A DNA stretch of 64,000 bases from Nakamurella panacisegetis (GTDB lineage Bacteria; Actinomycetota; Actinomycetes; Mycobacteriales; Nakamurellaceae). Under the pieces are notes generated by a model. It was not told the DNA's origin, made no database searches, and saw only the letters and a program-made list of their open reading frames with translations. The stretch is taken from contig NZ_LT629710.1 in NCBI RefSeq assembly GCF_900104535.1, forward strand, positions 372,001-436,000, written 5' to 3'. Both the position numbers and the translations under genes were made by a program. Shown here one piece after another: positions 28,036 through 35,221 of the stretch (the stretch's first letter is position 1; every line of letters begins with the position of its first letter).

Positions 28036-28287
28036 ATGGACTGGCGCCACCGCGCAATCTGCCGCGACGAAGATCCGGAGCTGTTCTTCCCGGTCGGGAA
28101 CTCCGGACCAGCGCTCCTGCAGATCGCCGAAGCCAAGGCCGTCTGCCAGCGCTGCCCCGTCACGAGTGAGTGCCTCGCCTGGGCTCTGGAGACCGGCCAG
28201 GATGCCGGCGTCTGGGGTGCCATGAGCGAGGACGAGCGTCGCGCGCTCAAGCGTCGCCGGGCCAGGGCCCGCGCCCGCAGCCTGTAG
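28036..28287 (+). CDS. whiB1: WhiB1-type iron-sulfur transcription factor
   Basis: 83-residue Wbl protein; WhiB1 holds a nitric-oxide-sensitive 4Fe-4S cluster, binds the primary sigma factor and is essential in mycobacteria. The four cluster cysteines are in AICRDED and AVCQRCPVTSECLAW (C-x2-C-x5-C). The turn GVWGAMSEDERRALKRR is the family G[VI]WGG motif with the last Gly replaced by Ala, followed by the basic DNA-binding tail. The start MDWRHRAICRDEDPELFFPV is typical of WhiB1. ATG 28036 has an AGGAG 10 nt upstream; earlier in-frame starts are rejected. It is followed by a perfect 14-bp hairpin terminator. Confidence 0.95.
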   Translation: MDWRHRAICRDEDPELFFPVGNSGPALLQIAEAKAVCQRCPVTSECLAWALETGQDAGVWGAMSEDERRALKRRRARARARSL

Positions 28288-28299
28288 AGATATCGGTCC

Positions 28300-28333
28300 G
28301 AACGCCCCGACGCGAACCAGCGTCGGGGCGTTC
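28300..28333 (+). terminator. Intrinsic terminator after whiB1
   Basis: Perfect 14-bp stem: gaacgccccgacgc at 28300-28313 pairs with gcgtcggggcgttc at 28320-28333, loop gaacca. It lies 12 bp after the whiB1 stop. Confidence 0.85.
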
Positions 28334-28418
28334 TGCTGTCTGCGGGCACCGGACGCGGCGCTCCGAGCCGCAGCGACGCGCGTGGAATGTCCGCCCCCGG
28401 CAATTTGCTGCATGAGGC

Positions 28419-29501
28419 ATGAGCCTTCTCTTCGAGCCCTTGACCCTGCGGAGCGTCACCTTCGCCAACCGCATCTTCCTCGCGCCCATGTGCCAGTACA
28501 GCTGCCAGGACCAGGACGGGGTCCCCGGGGACTGGCATCTGGTCCATCTCGGCTCGCACGCCATCGGCGGGTTCGGTCTGATCCTCACCGAGGCATCGGC
28601 GGTGAGCCCGGAGGGGCGCATCTCTCCGCAGGACGCGGGTATCTGGAACGACGTCCAGACCGAGGCCTGGACGCGCATCAACGCCTTCCTGCACGCGCAG
28701 GGCACGGTGACCGGTATCCAGTTGGCCCATGCGGGACGAAAGGCATCGACCTACTCGCCGTTCGCCGGGAAGTCCGGGTCGGTACCCGAGTCCGACGGCG
28801 GGTGGACGACGGTCGGGCCGAGCGCTCTCGCGTTCGACGGGTACGCACCGCCGCAGGCCATGAGCGTCGAGGCGATCGCCAAGGTCGTCGCCGATTTCGG
28901 AGCGGCGGCCCGGCGGGCCGACCAGGCCGGTTTCGACGTGGTGGAGATCCACGCCGCGCACGGTTACCTGTTGCACCAGTTCCTGTCCCCGCTGTCCAAC
29001 CAGCGGACCGACGGCTACGGCGGCGACTTCGCCGGCCGCAGCCGGTTGCTGTCGGAGGTGGTGACCGCCGTGCGGGCGTCCTGGCCGGCCGACAAGCCGG
29101 TGTTCGTCCGCTTCTCCGGAACCGACTGGACCGACGGCGGATGGTCGCTCGCCGAGACCAAGCTGGCCGCCGAACTGGTCGGGCGCCTTGGCGCCGACTT
29201 CGTCGACGTCTCCAGCGGTGGCAACGTGGCCAAGGCCGACATCCCGGTCGGGCCCGGGTACCAGGTCCCGCTGGCCGCCGCCGTGCGGTCAGCCACCGGC
29301 CTACCCACCGGGGCGGTCGGCCTGATCACCGAGCCGGCGCAGGCCGAACGCATCCTGACCGACGGCAGCGCCGACGCCGTCCTGCTGGCCCGCGCTGCCC
29401 TGCGCGAACCGGGCTGGCCGCTGCGCGCCGCGCACGAACTCGGCTTGCCCACCGACAAGGCCCCTTACCGTCCGCAGTACGAACGAGGCGCCTGGCGCTA
29501 G
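28419..29501 (+). CDS. NADH:flavin oxidoreductase, YqjM/NamA-type old yellow enzyme
   Basis: 360-residue FMN-dependent TIM-barrel ene-reductase that reduces activated alkenes with NADPH. Markers are FANRIFLAPMCQYSC (with the Cys typical of the thermophilic-like YqjM class), IQLAHAGRKAS (His/Arg near the flavin), FDVVEIHAAHGYLLHQFLSP (substrate-binding His pair), NQRTDGYGG and VGLITEPAQAERIL with LLARAALREPGWPL for FMN phosphate binding. The natural substrate is unknown. It is convergent with the pdtaS gene across a long palindrome at 29.55-29.65 kb. Confidence 0.92.
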   Translation: MSLLFEPLTLRSVTFANRIFLAPMCQYSCQDQDGVPGDWHLVHLGSHAIGGFGLILTEASAVSPEGRISPQDAGIWNDVQTEAWTRINAFLHAQGTVTGIQLAHAGRKASTYSPFAGKSGSVPESDGGWTTVGPSALAFDGYAPPQAMSVEAIAKVVADFGAAARRADQAGFDVVEIHAAHGYLLHQFLSPLSNQRTDGYGGDFAGRSRLLSEVVTAVRASWPADKPVFVRFSGTDWTDGGWSLAETKLAAELVGRLGADFVDVSSGGNVAKADIPVGPGYQVPLAAAVRSATGLPTGAVGLITEPAQAERILTDGSADAVLLARAALREPGWPLRAAHELGLPTDKAPYRPQYERGAWR

Positions 29502-29549
29502 TCGTCGCCTGATCCGCCCGGCTGGCCCGAGCCCACACATTCCGGCTCG

Positions 29550-29649
29550 GCGCATACGTTCCGGCCCGGCGCATACAGAACGGCCGGTTTCAGGCCTTTT
29601 CAGCCTCGAAACCGGCCGTTCTGTATGCGCCGGGCAGTTCCGTATGCGC
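29550..29649. repeat. Long intergenic palindrome of the gcgcatac family, bidirectional terminator-like
   Basis: Perfect 27-bp arms at 29565-29591 and 29608-29634 (starting cccggcgcatacagaacg on the left) with a further 4-bp pair inside. The word gcgcatac occurs twice on the left (29550, 29569) and its complement gtatgcgc twice on the right (29623, 29642), so the whole 100 bp is symmetric. It sits between the 3' ends of two convergent genes. The core gcgcatacNgaacggcc also starts each unit of the 14.4-kb array. Confidence 0.9.
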
Positions 29650-29653
29650 GGAA

Positions 29654-31201
29654 CTACGTGCGGCCCCGCAGCGGGATGCGGATGAGCACCTCGGTGCCCG
29701 GCGCGTCATCTCGCCGGCGCATGCCGATGGAACCCAGGAGTTCGGCGTCGACCAGCGTGCGGACGATCTGCAGGCCCAGGCCCGCCCCCTTCTCGAGCGA
29801 GAAGCCGGTGGGCAGGCCGATCCCGTTGTCGACCACCCTGATGTCCAGGCTGCGGGCCGAGCGGTCCACGCCGATCACCACCTCGGCATCGGTGCGCGGC
29901 TCGCGGTAGCCGTGCTCGAGCGCGTTCTGCACCACCTCGGCCAGCACCATCACCAACGGGGTGGCCAGTTCGGCCCCGATGATGCCGAAACTGCCGATCC
30001 GCTTGACCCTGGCCCTGGTCTCCGCCGAAGCCACCTCGGCCACGATGGGCACCAGCTTGTCGACGATCTGGTCCAGATCCACCCGGTCATCGGGCGAGAG
30101 CGACAGGGTGTCGTGCACGAGGGCGATCGAGGACACGCGTCGGACCGATTCGGAGAGCGCGTGCTTGACGGCTCCCTCCTTGGAGCGGCGAGCCTGGAGG
30201 CGCAGCAGAGCGGCCACGGTCTGCAGGTTGTTCTTCACCCGATGGTGGATCTCCCGGATGGTGGCGTCCTTGCTCAGCAGCGCTCGGTCGCGGCGGCGGA
30301 CCTCGGTCACGTCCCTGACGAGCACCAGAGCCCCGGACGGCCGACCTCGGGGCCGCAGCGGCAACGCGCGGAACAGGACCGTCGCCGCCCGCACCTCGAC
30401 CTCCATCCGCAGGCTGCTCCGGCCCTGCACGGCACCGGAGATCCGGGCGGCCAGCTCGGCGGCGTCGAACGGGTCGGCGATCAGCTTGCGGGTCAACGTG
30501 GCCAGGTCGCCACCCATGACGGGACCGGTGAGGTTCATCCGGTGGTAGGCCGAGACCGCGTTCGGGCTGACGTAGACGACCCGACCGTCGGCGTCCAGCC
30601 GGAGCAGCCCGTCACCGGCGCGCGGGCCGGTGTGGATCTCGCCGGTCTGGGCGGCCGGCGGGAAGGTGCCGTCGGTGACCATCCGGAAGAGGTCCTCGGC
30701 CGCGTCGACGTAGGCCGTCTCCAGCATGCTGGCCTCACGCCCGACCAGGCGGCCCGTGTCGCGGGTGACGACCGCCACGATCACCTCGTGGTGCCGGACC
30801 GGAACCACCTCGCGGCGGTGGGTCCGGCTCCGGGGCTCGCGGGCCGGGCGCAGCGGCACCCCCGCAGCGTCGAGTTCGCCCAACTCCGATTCGGAGACGA
30901 TGTCGGCCTGGTCCCAGCCGTCCTGCAGCAACTCGGACTCACCGGGATCGGCCCGCACCGTGACCATGTCGTCCAGGTGGGCCGTTGCGCCGGTCGTCGG
31001 CCGCACCTGCGCCACGCAGATCCACCCCGGCCCATGGGCCAGGTCGTCCGGGGTGGCCGTGTCAGTCGGCACCCAGAGCAACAAGTCGGAGAACGACAGG
31101 TCGGCCAGCAGCTGCCATTCCGAGACCAGGCCCTGCAGGTGCGCAACCGATGCCCCTGGCAGAGCGGTGTGCTCGGCCAGCAGGTCGGAGAGAGTGCTCA
31201 G
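29654..31201 (-). CDS. pdtaS: Two-component sensor histidine kinase PdtaS
   Basis: Soluble sensor kinase that in mycobacteria phosphorylates the RNA-binding antiterminator PdtaR. Order: N-terminal GAF-like domain, a PAS domain (LLRLDADGRVVYVSPNAVSAYHRM), then HisKA_2 with the phospho-acceptor in TIREIHHRVKNNLQTVAALLRLQ (about residue 318), and an ATPase domain with EVVQNALEHGY, VVDNGIGLPTGF and GLGLQIVRTLV. Homology with the mycobacterial N-terminus (STLSDLLAEHTALPG) runs back to 31201. There the only possible start is CTG, overlapping the TGA of the biotinyl protein gene; the first standard start codon, TTG 31084, would delete about 39 conserved residues. The response regulator is not in this window. 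Confidence 0.92.
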   Translation of the reverse strand: MSTLSDLLAEHTALPGASVAHLQGLVSEWQLLADLSFSDLLLWVPTDTATPDDLAHGPGWICVAQVRPTTGATAHLDDMVTVRADPGESELLQDGWDQADIVSESELGELDAAGVPLRPAREPRSRTHRREVVPVRHHEVIVAVVTRDTGRLVGREASMLETAYVDAAEDLFRMVTDGTFPPAAQTGEIHTGPRAGDGLLRLDADGRVVYVSPNAVSAYHRMNLTGPVMGGDLATLTRKLIADPFDAAELAARISGAVQGRSSLRMEVEVRAATVLFRALPLRPRGRPSGALVLVRDVTEVRRRDRALLSKDATIREIHHRVKNNLQTVAALLRLQARRSKEGAVKHALSESVRRVSSIALVHDTLSLSPDDRVDLDQIVDKLVPIVAEVASAETRARVKRIGSFGIIGAELATPLVMVLAEVVQNALEHGYREPRTDAEVVIGVDRSARSLDIRVVDNGIGLPTGFSLEKGAGLGLQIVRTLVDAELLGSIGMRRRDDAPGTEVLIRIPLRGRT

Positions 31202-31413
31202 GAGATCTCGGCGATCAAGTCGCCCTCCTGGACGACCTGACCCTCGGCGACGCCCAGGATCGCGATCACCCCGTCGACCTCGGCGATCACCGGGATCTCC
31301 ATCTTCATGGACTCCAGGATGACCAAGGTGTCGCCGTCGACGACCGCGTCACCCACCGCGACCAGCACCTTCCAGACGTTGGCGACCATCTCGGCGCGAA
31401 CTTCCTCCGCCAT
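31198..31413 (-). CDS. Biotinyl/lipoyl-attachment protein (BCCP-like, TB7.3 type)
   Basis: 71-residue stand-alone biotinyl domain. The biotinylation motif is VILESMKMEIPV, with Lys between the two Met residues, within the expected hairpin fold from MAEEVRAEMVANVWKV to EGDLIAEIS. Length and position (between pdtaS and rsrA-sigR) match the mycobacterial TB7.3 protein Rv3221c. Which carboxylase or transport complex it serves is unknown. ATG 31413 is chosen because GAAGGA lies 6 nt upstream; the earlier GTG 31428 precedes that site. Its stop overlaps the start of pdtaS. Confidence 0.92.
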   Translation of the reverse strand: MAEEVRAEMVANVWKVLVAVGDAVVDGDTLVILESMKMEIPVIAEVDGVIAILGVAEGQVVQEGDLIAEIS

Positions 31414-31682
31414 CGGCGTTCCTTCCACTCACTAATCCGCCCACCCTGGGGCATCTACCGCGTGGCACCGGCCGCACGACACCCCCAGGGACTGCCGTCA
31501 TCCTTTCACGCCGTCCCGGCGTTCCCGGTCCGCAGCCGCACTCGACCAGCGCGTCGGCCGGAGCCGGGCGGCCGGGTCAGGCTGCGCTGGCCGGAGGCGC
31601 CCCGTCGACATGGCAAAATGGGCACATCGCTGCACCAACCCGGTCCGGCGGCAGCAGAGCAGACCTCAACATTGGAGTCACC

Positions 31683-31757
31683 ATGAGCAAGCGTGGTCGT
31701 AAGCGGAAGTCCCGGAAGAAGAACGGCGCCAACCACGGGAACCGTCCCAACGCCTGA
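31683..31757 (+). CDS. 24-residue basic ribosomal protein bL37-like
   Basis: A 24-codon gene for a very basic peptide, MSKRGRKRKSRKK...ANHGNRPNA. It matches in length and pattern the actinobacterial large-subunit protein bL37 as I recall it from mycobacteria (MAKRGRKK...ANHGKRPNA). The start ATG follows a GGAGTCACC, so GGAG sits 5 nt upstream. It is followed within 20 bp by a 21-bp inverted repeat terminator and sits alone between the divergent biotinyl-protein gene and the convergent rsrA. Too short for routine gene callers. A -10-like CAAAAT lies upstream at about 31614 without a convincing -35. Confidence 0.82.
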   Translation: MSKRGRKRKSRKKNGANHGNRPNA

Positions 31758-31773
31758 CCTTTCCCCCAGTTGT

Positions 31774-31859
31774 GCCGACGGGCCCCGTCGGTGATCCCCC
31801 GCAGTGCCTTCCTCACGCAAGGAGGGCCGTACGGGAGCTCACCGACGGGGCCCGTCGGC
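31774..31859. terminator. Bidirectional terminator between bL37 and rsrA
   Basis: A perfect 21-bp inverted repeat: arm 31774-31794 (gccgacgggccccgtcgg plus tga) and arm 31839-31859, separated by 44 nt that can fold further. It lies between the bL37 stop (31757) and the stop of convergent rsrA (31874), with gctttgct following on the plus strand. Confidence 0.7.
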
Positions 31860-31873
31860 TTTGCTGGTTCGCT

Positions 31874-32194
31874 TTAGATGGTGGTCTCGGTCTCGACGGT
31901 ACGCATCGAGATCTGCTCGAGCCCATCGCGGCCGACGCTGGTCACGGTCACCTCGTGGAGGCGGGCGACCAACTTGGCCCGCAGCTCGGCCGGAGCTCGA
32001 TCCCCGCCACACTTGCTGTGCAGCAACGCCTTCAGCTTCTGATCGAGGTTCGCCTCCTCCAGGCACGGCTCGCACCCGTCCAGGTGCGCCTCGACCGCAG
32101 CCCGGTTCTCCTGATTCATCTCGTCATCGAGGAACAGCCAGACGTCCTTCAGGACGCTCGCACATTCGACGTCGCCGGATCCGTCGGAAGCCAT
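31874..32194 (-). CDS. rsrA: Zinc-binding anti-sigma factor RsrA/RshA
   Basis: 106-residue ZAS-family anti-sigma factor that holds SigR/SigH inactive until disulfide stress releases its zinc. The defining H-x3-C-x2-C motif is AHLDGCEPCLEE at about residues 36-47, with an upstream Cys in VECASVLKDVW. The motif order and length match RsrA (105) and RshA (101). ATG 32194 is only 3 nt beyond the sigR stop, so the pair is translationally coupled, and expression follows the sigR promoter. Confidence 0.95.
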   Translation of the reverse strand: MASDGSGDVECASVLKDVWLFLDDEMNQENRAAVEAHLDGCEPCLEEANLDQKLKALLHSKCGGDRAPAELRAKLVARLHEVTVTSVGRDGLEQISMRTVETETTI

Positions 32195-32197
32195 CGC

Positions 32198-32854
32198 TCA
32201 CACCTCATTCAGAGTGCTCGAAGAATTGCGCAGGAACCCGCGCTCGGTTGCGTAATCGGTGAGCAGTTCGCGCAACTGCCGCCGTCCGCGGTGCAGCCGG
32301 GACATCACGGTGCCCAACGGCGTTCCCATGATCTCGGCGATCTCCTTGTACGCGAAACCCTCCACGTCGGCCAGGTAGACGGCCAGCCGGAAATCCTCGG
32401 GAAGTTCTTGCAGCGCATGCTTGACGTCCGTGTCGGGCAGCCGGTCCAGAGCGTCCATCTCGGCCGATCGGAGCCCGGTGGAGGTGTGCGACTCGACCGC
32501 CGCCAACTGCCAGTCGGTGATCTCCTCGGTCGGCGACACCTGCGGCTGGCGCTGCTTCTTGCGGTAGCCGTTGATGTAGGTGTTGGTCAGGATCCGGTAG
32601 AGCCAGGCCCGCAGATTGGTGCCCTGCGCGAACGACTTGAACGCCCCGAATGCCTTGAGGTATGTCTCCTGCACCAGGTCCTCGGCGTCGGACGGATTCC
32701 GCGTCATCCGCATGGCCGCGGCGTACAACTGGTCCAGCAACGGCATCGCCTGCTCGGTGAACCGGTCGGAGAGCTCACGCTCGCTGATGGCGGCCGGAGC
32801 CGCCGGTTCGCCGGCCATGCCGCCGCCCGCTTCCAACTCGATGTCTGTCGCCAC
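32198..32854 (-). CDS. sigR: ECF sigma factor SigR/SigH (redox stress)
   Basis: ECF sigma factor for the thiol-oxidative/heat response. Region 2 is [20 protein letters not shown] and [20 protein letters not shown]; then [19 protein letters not shown] as in SigH; region 4 is [20 protein letters not shown] with [19 protein letters not shown]. From GTG 32854 (good GAGGG upstream) it is 218 residues, matching SigH (216) and SigR (227). The frame also opens at ATG 33022, preceded by AGAGAGG, giving a 274-residue form. A SigR-type promoter lies just above it, so a longer isoform like Streptomyces sigma-R' is likely made. Operon: sigR-rsrA. Confidence 0.94.
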   Translation of the reverse strand: MATDIELEAGGGMAGEPAAPAAISERELSDRFTEQAMPLLDQLYAAAMRMTRNPSDAEDLVQETYLKAFGAFKSFAQGTNLRAWLYRILTNTYINGYRKKQRQPQVSPTEEITDWQLAAVESHTSTGLRSAEMDALDRLPDTDVKHALQELPEDFRLAVYLADVEGFAYKEIAEIMGTPLGTVMSRLHRGRRQLRELLTDYATERGFLRNSSSTLNEV

Positions 32855-33047
32855 CAACGCCCTCGTCCCTGCCGTTTCGTCCGTCCCGCGGACGTCGGAG
32901 CCCTCGACTCCACTGGTGTTGCAGGGTACGCCGGACGTGGGCAGGACGATGATCCTGCTGCTCAGATCGCCCAGGCCGACCCCGCTCGTCACCTGACGTT
33001 CCGCAATCGCTGACAGCACCATCGGCCACCTCTCTTCCAGTGGGAGG

Positions 33048-33073
33048 AACACCGGTTGACGTCGGCCTATTCC
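33048..33073 (-). promoter_or_regulatory. SigR-type autoregulatory promoter of sigR
   Basis: On the leftward strand GGAAT (33073-33069) is followed after exactly 18 nt by GTT (33050-33048), the GGAAT-N18-GTT consensus of Streptomyces SigR promoters. It lies 26 bp upstream of the long-form start ATG 33022. Confidence 0.75.
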
Positions 33074-33122
33074 GCCGACCGCCGGAGATGGCGACGCCCG
33101 GGCGGGACGCTACTGTGCTGCG

Positions 33123-33602
33123 ATGGCCGGAGCCCCCACCCCCGCGATCGCCGCGCTGATCAAGGCGAAGATCGCCCATACCGTCCGCCCCTACGAACAC
33201 GACCCCAGGACCACCGCCTACGGTGACGAAGTGGTGGCGGCGCTGGGTCAGGACCCGGCCCGGGTGTTCAAGACGCTGGTCGCGAGCGTCGACGGCGCAC
33301 TGGTGGTCGGCGTAGTTCCGGTCTCGGCCCACCTTGATCTGAAGGCGCTCGCCTCGGCCGCGGGAGGCAAGCGTGCCGTCATGGCCGCCGTCGCCGAGGC
33401 CGAGCGGTCCAGCGGGTACGTCGCCGGCGGGATCTCCCCGATCGGCCAGCGCAGACCGCTCAGGACGATCGTGGACTCGTCGGCCGGGGACTTCCCGACC
33501 ATCTTCGTCAGCGCCGGCCGCCGGGGTCTGCAGGTCGAGATCGCCGCGGCCGACCTGGTCGCGGTGTGCCGGGGAGTGATGGCACCGATCGCCGGCGCGT
33601 AG
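33123..33602 (+). CDS. ybaK: YbaK-type Cys-tRNA(Pro) deacylase
   Basis: 159-residue YbaK/INS-family editing protein that clears cysteine mischarged on tRNA-Pro. Typical features are PRTTAYGDEVVAALGQDPARVFKTLVA (with the catalytic Lys in VFKTLV), PVSAHLDLKALASAAGGKRAVMA and GYVAGGISPIGQRRPLRTIVD. Length equals the family norm (about 155-160). ATG 33123 is about 100 bp from the divergent long-form sigR start; the SigR-type promoter faces the other way. It ends 1 bp before the convergent pdxT. Confidence 0.92.
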   Translation: MAGAPTPAIAALIKAKIAHTVRPYEHDPRTTAYGDEVVAALGQDPARVFKTLVASVDGALVVGVVPVSAHLDLKALASAAGGKRAVMAAVAEAERSSGYVAGGISPIGQRRPLRTIVDSSAGDFPTIFVSAGRRGLQVEIAAADLVAVCRGVMAPIAGA

Positions 33603-33603
33603 C

Positions 33604-34185
33604 TCAGACCGATCCGCTGACACCGGCCAGAAAGAGACGGTGCATGCGAAGGTCGCCGGTCAGTTCGGGGTGGAAGGCCGTCACCAACACAGCACCCTGA
33701 CGGGCCGCCACCGGCCGGTCGCCCACCCGCGCCAGCACCTGTACGCCCACCCCGCAGGACCGGACCAGCGGAGCCCGGATGAAGACCCCGCGCATCGGTC
33801 CCCCCTCGACGCCGTCGACGTCGAGTTCGGACTCGAACGACGCGGCCTGCGAACCGAAGGCGTTGCGCTGCACGCGGATGTCCACGCCGCCCAGCCCCGG
33901 ATCGGCGTCGTCACCGCCGGACAGCAGGATCATGCCGGCGCAGGTCCCGAAGGCCGGGAGGCCGCTCCTGACCCGTTCCCGCAGGGGCTCCCAGAGTCCG
34001 ACGGTGGTCAGCAGCCGGCGCATGGCCGACGATTCGCCACCGGGCAGGACGATCCCGTCGATTCCGTCGAGCTCCCCGGGGCGGCGCACACGCCGGACGG
34101 CCGCGCCCAGGCGTTCCAGGTGCCGTTCGTGCTCGGCCACCCCGCCCTGGACGGCGAGCAGCCCGATCACCGGCACCCCCGTCAC
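33604..34185 (-). CDS. pdxT: Pyridoxal 5'-phosphate synthase glutaminase subunit
   Basis: 193-residue class I glutamine amidotransferase delivering ammonia to PdxS for de novo vitamin B6 synthesis. The nucleophile is in [12 protein letters not shown], the oxyanion strand in [16 protein letters not shown], and the His-Glu pair in [10 protein letters not shown]. Its ATG overlaps the pdxS stop by 4 bp (34182-34185), so the two subunits are co-translated; they form a 12+12 complex in other bacteria. Confidence 0.96.
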   Translation of the reverse strand: MTGVPVIGLLAVQGGVAEHERHLERLGAAVRRVRRPGELDGIDGIVLPGGESSAMRRLLTTVGLWEPLRERVRSGLPAFGTCAGMILLSGGDDADPGLGGVDIRVQRNAFGSQAASFESELDVDGVEGGPMRGVFIRAPLVRSCGVGVQVLARVGDRPVAARQGAVLVTAFHPELTGDLRMHRLFLAGVSGSV

Positions 34186-35111
34186 CAGCCCCGGTCGGCC
34201 AGCCGGTGAGCGACCGGCAGGTCATCGACGTTGATACCGACCATCGCCTCGCCCAGCCCGCGGGACACCTTGGCGATGACCTCCGGATCGTCGAAGAACG
34301 TCGTCGCGGCCACGATCGCCGCCGCCCGCTGGGCGGGGTTGCCCGACTTGAAGATCCCCGAACCGACGAACACACCCTGGGCTCCGAGCTGCATCATCAT
34401 GGCCGCGTCGGCCGGGGTGGCGATGCCTCCGGCGGTGAACAGGACCACCGGCAGGTGGCCGGTGGTGGCCACCTGCTCCACCAGTTCGTGCGGCGCCTGC
34501 AACTCCTTGGCCGCGGCGTAGAGCTCGTCGGCGGGCAACGTGGTCAGCCGGCGGATCTCCCCGAGGATCGTTCGCATGTGGGTGGTCGCGTTCGACACGT
34601 CACCGGTGCCCGCCTCGCCCTTGGAGCGGATCATGGCGGCGCCCTCGGTGATCCGGCGCAAAGCCTCTCCGAGGTTGGTCGCACCGCAGACGAACGGCAC
34701 CGTGAACTGCCATTTGTCGATGTGGTGGGTGTAGTCGGCCGGGGTCAGGACCTCCGATTCGTCGATGTAGTCGACGCCGAGGGACTGCAACACCTGGGCC
34801 TCGACGAAGTGCCCGATCCGGGCCTTGGCCATCACCGGGATGCTGACCGCCGCGATGATCGAGTCGATCATGTCCGGGTCGCTCATCCGGGAGACGCCGC
34901 CCTGGGCCCGGATATCGGCCGGCACCCGTTCCAGGGCCATCACCGCAACGGCCCCGGCGTCCTCGGCGAGCCGCGCCTGGTCGGCCGTGACCACGTCCAT
35001 GATGACGCCGCCCCGGAGCATCTCGGCCAGACCGCGTTTGACCCGGTCGGTTCCGGTCCGACGGGGTAACGCTGGAGCGACTGTTGGCGTAGCGCTATCT
35101 TCTGCTGTCAT
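34182..35111 (-). CDS. pdxS: Pyridoxal 5'-phosphate synthase synthase subunit
   Basis: 309-residue TIM-barrel enzyme combining ribose 5-phosphate, glyceraldehyde 3-phosphate and ammonia into pyridoxal 5'-phosphate. Markers are [38 protein letters not shown], the swinging-lysine region [24 protein letters not shown], and [17 protein letters not shown]. First gene of the pdxST operon, starting at ATG 35111, about 95 bp from the divergent MocR/PdxR-type regulator, which probably controls it. Confidence 0.97.
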   Translation of the reverse strand: MTAEDSATPTVAPALPRRTGTDRVKRGLAEMLRGGVIMDVVTADQARLAEDAGAVAVMALERVPADIRAQGGVSRMSDPDMIDSIIAAVSIPVMAKARIGHFVEAQVLQSLGVDYIDESEVLTPADYTHHIDKWQFTVPFVCGATNLGEALRRITEGAAMIRSKGEAGTGDVSNATTHMRTILGEIRRLTTLPADELYAAAKELQAPHELVEQVATTGHLPVVLFTAGGIATPADAAMMMQLGAQGVFVGSGIFKSGNPAQRAAAIVAATTFFDDPEVIAKVSRGLGEAMVGINVDDLPVAHRLADRGW

Positions 35112-35221
35112 ATTTGACGATAGCAGTCCACGGCGACGCGGGCACTGAATTCCCAGCTGACGCCCGACCGCCGATGACGGTGCCTCCTGGCGCTACTCTC
35201 CTGAATATGTCGGGTGATAGC
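35094..35221. promoter_or_regulatory. Divergent pdxS/pdxR control region with repeated GATAGC words
   Basis: The word gatagcagt occurs at 35119-35127 and again at 35216-35224, and its complement gctatc at 35094-35099. The copy at 35119 is between the divergent genes; the other two fall within the first codons of pdxS and of the regulator. Possible operator half-sites for the MocR regulator, but two of the three are also protein-coding. Confidence 0.35.
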
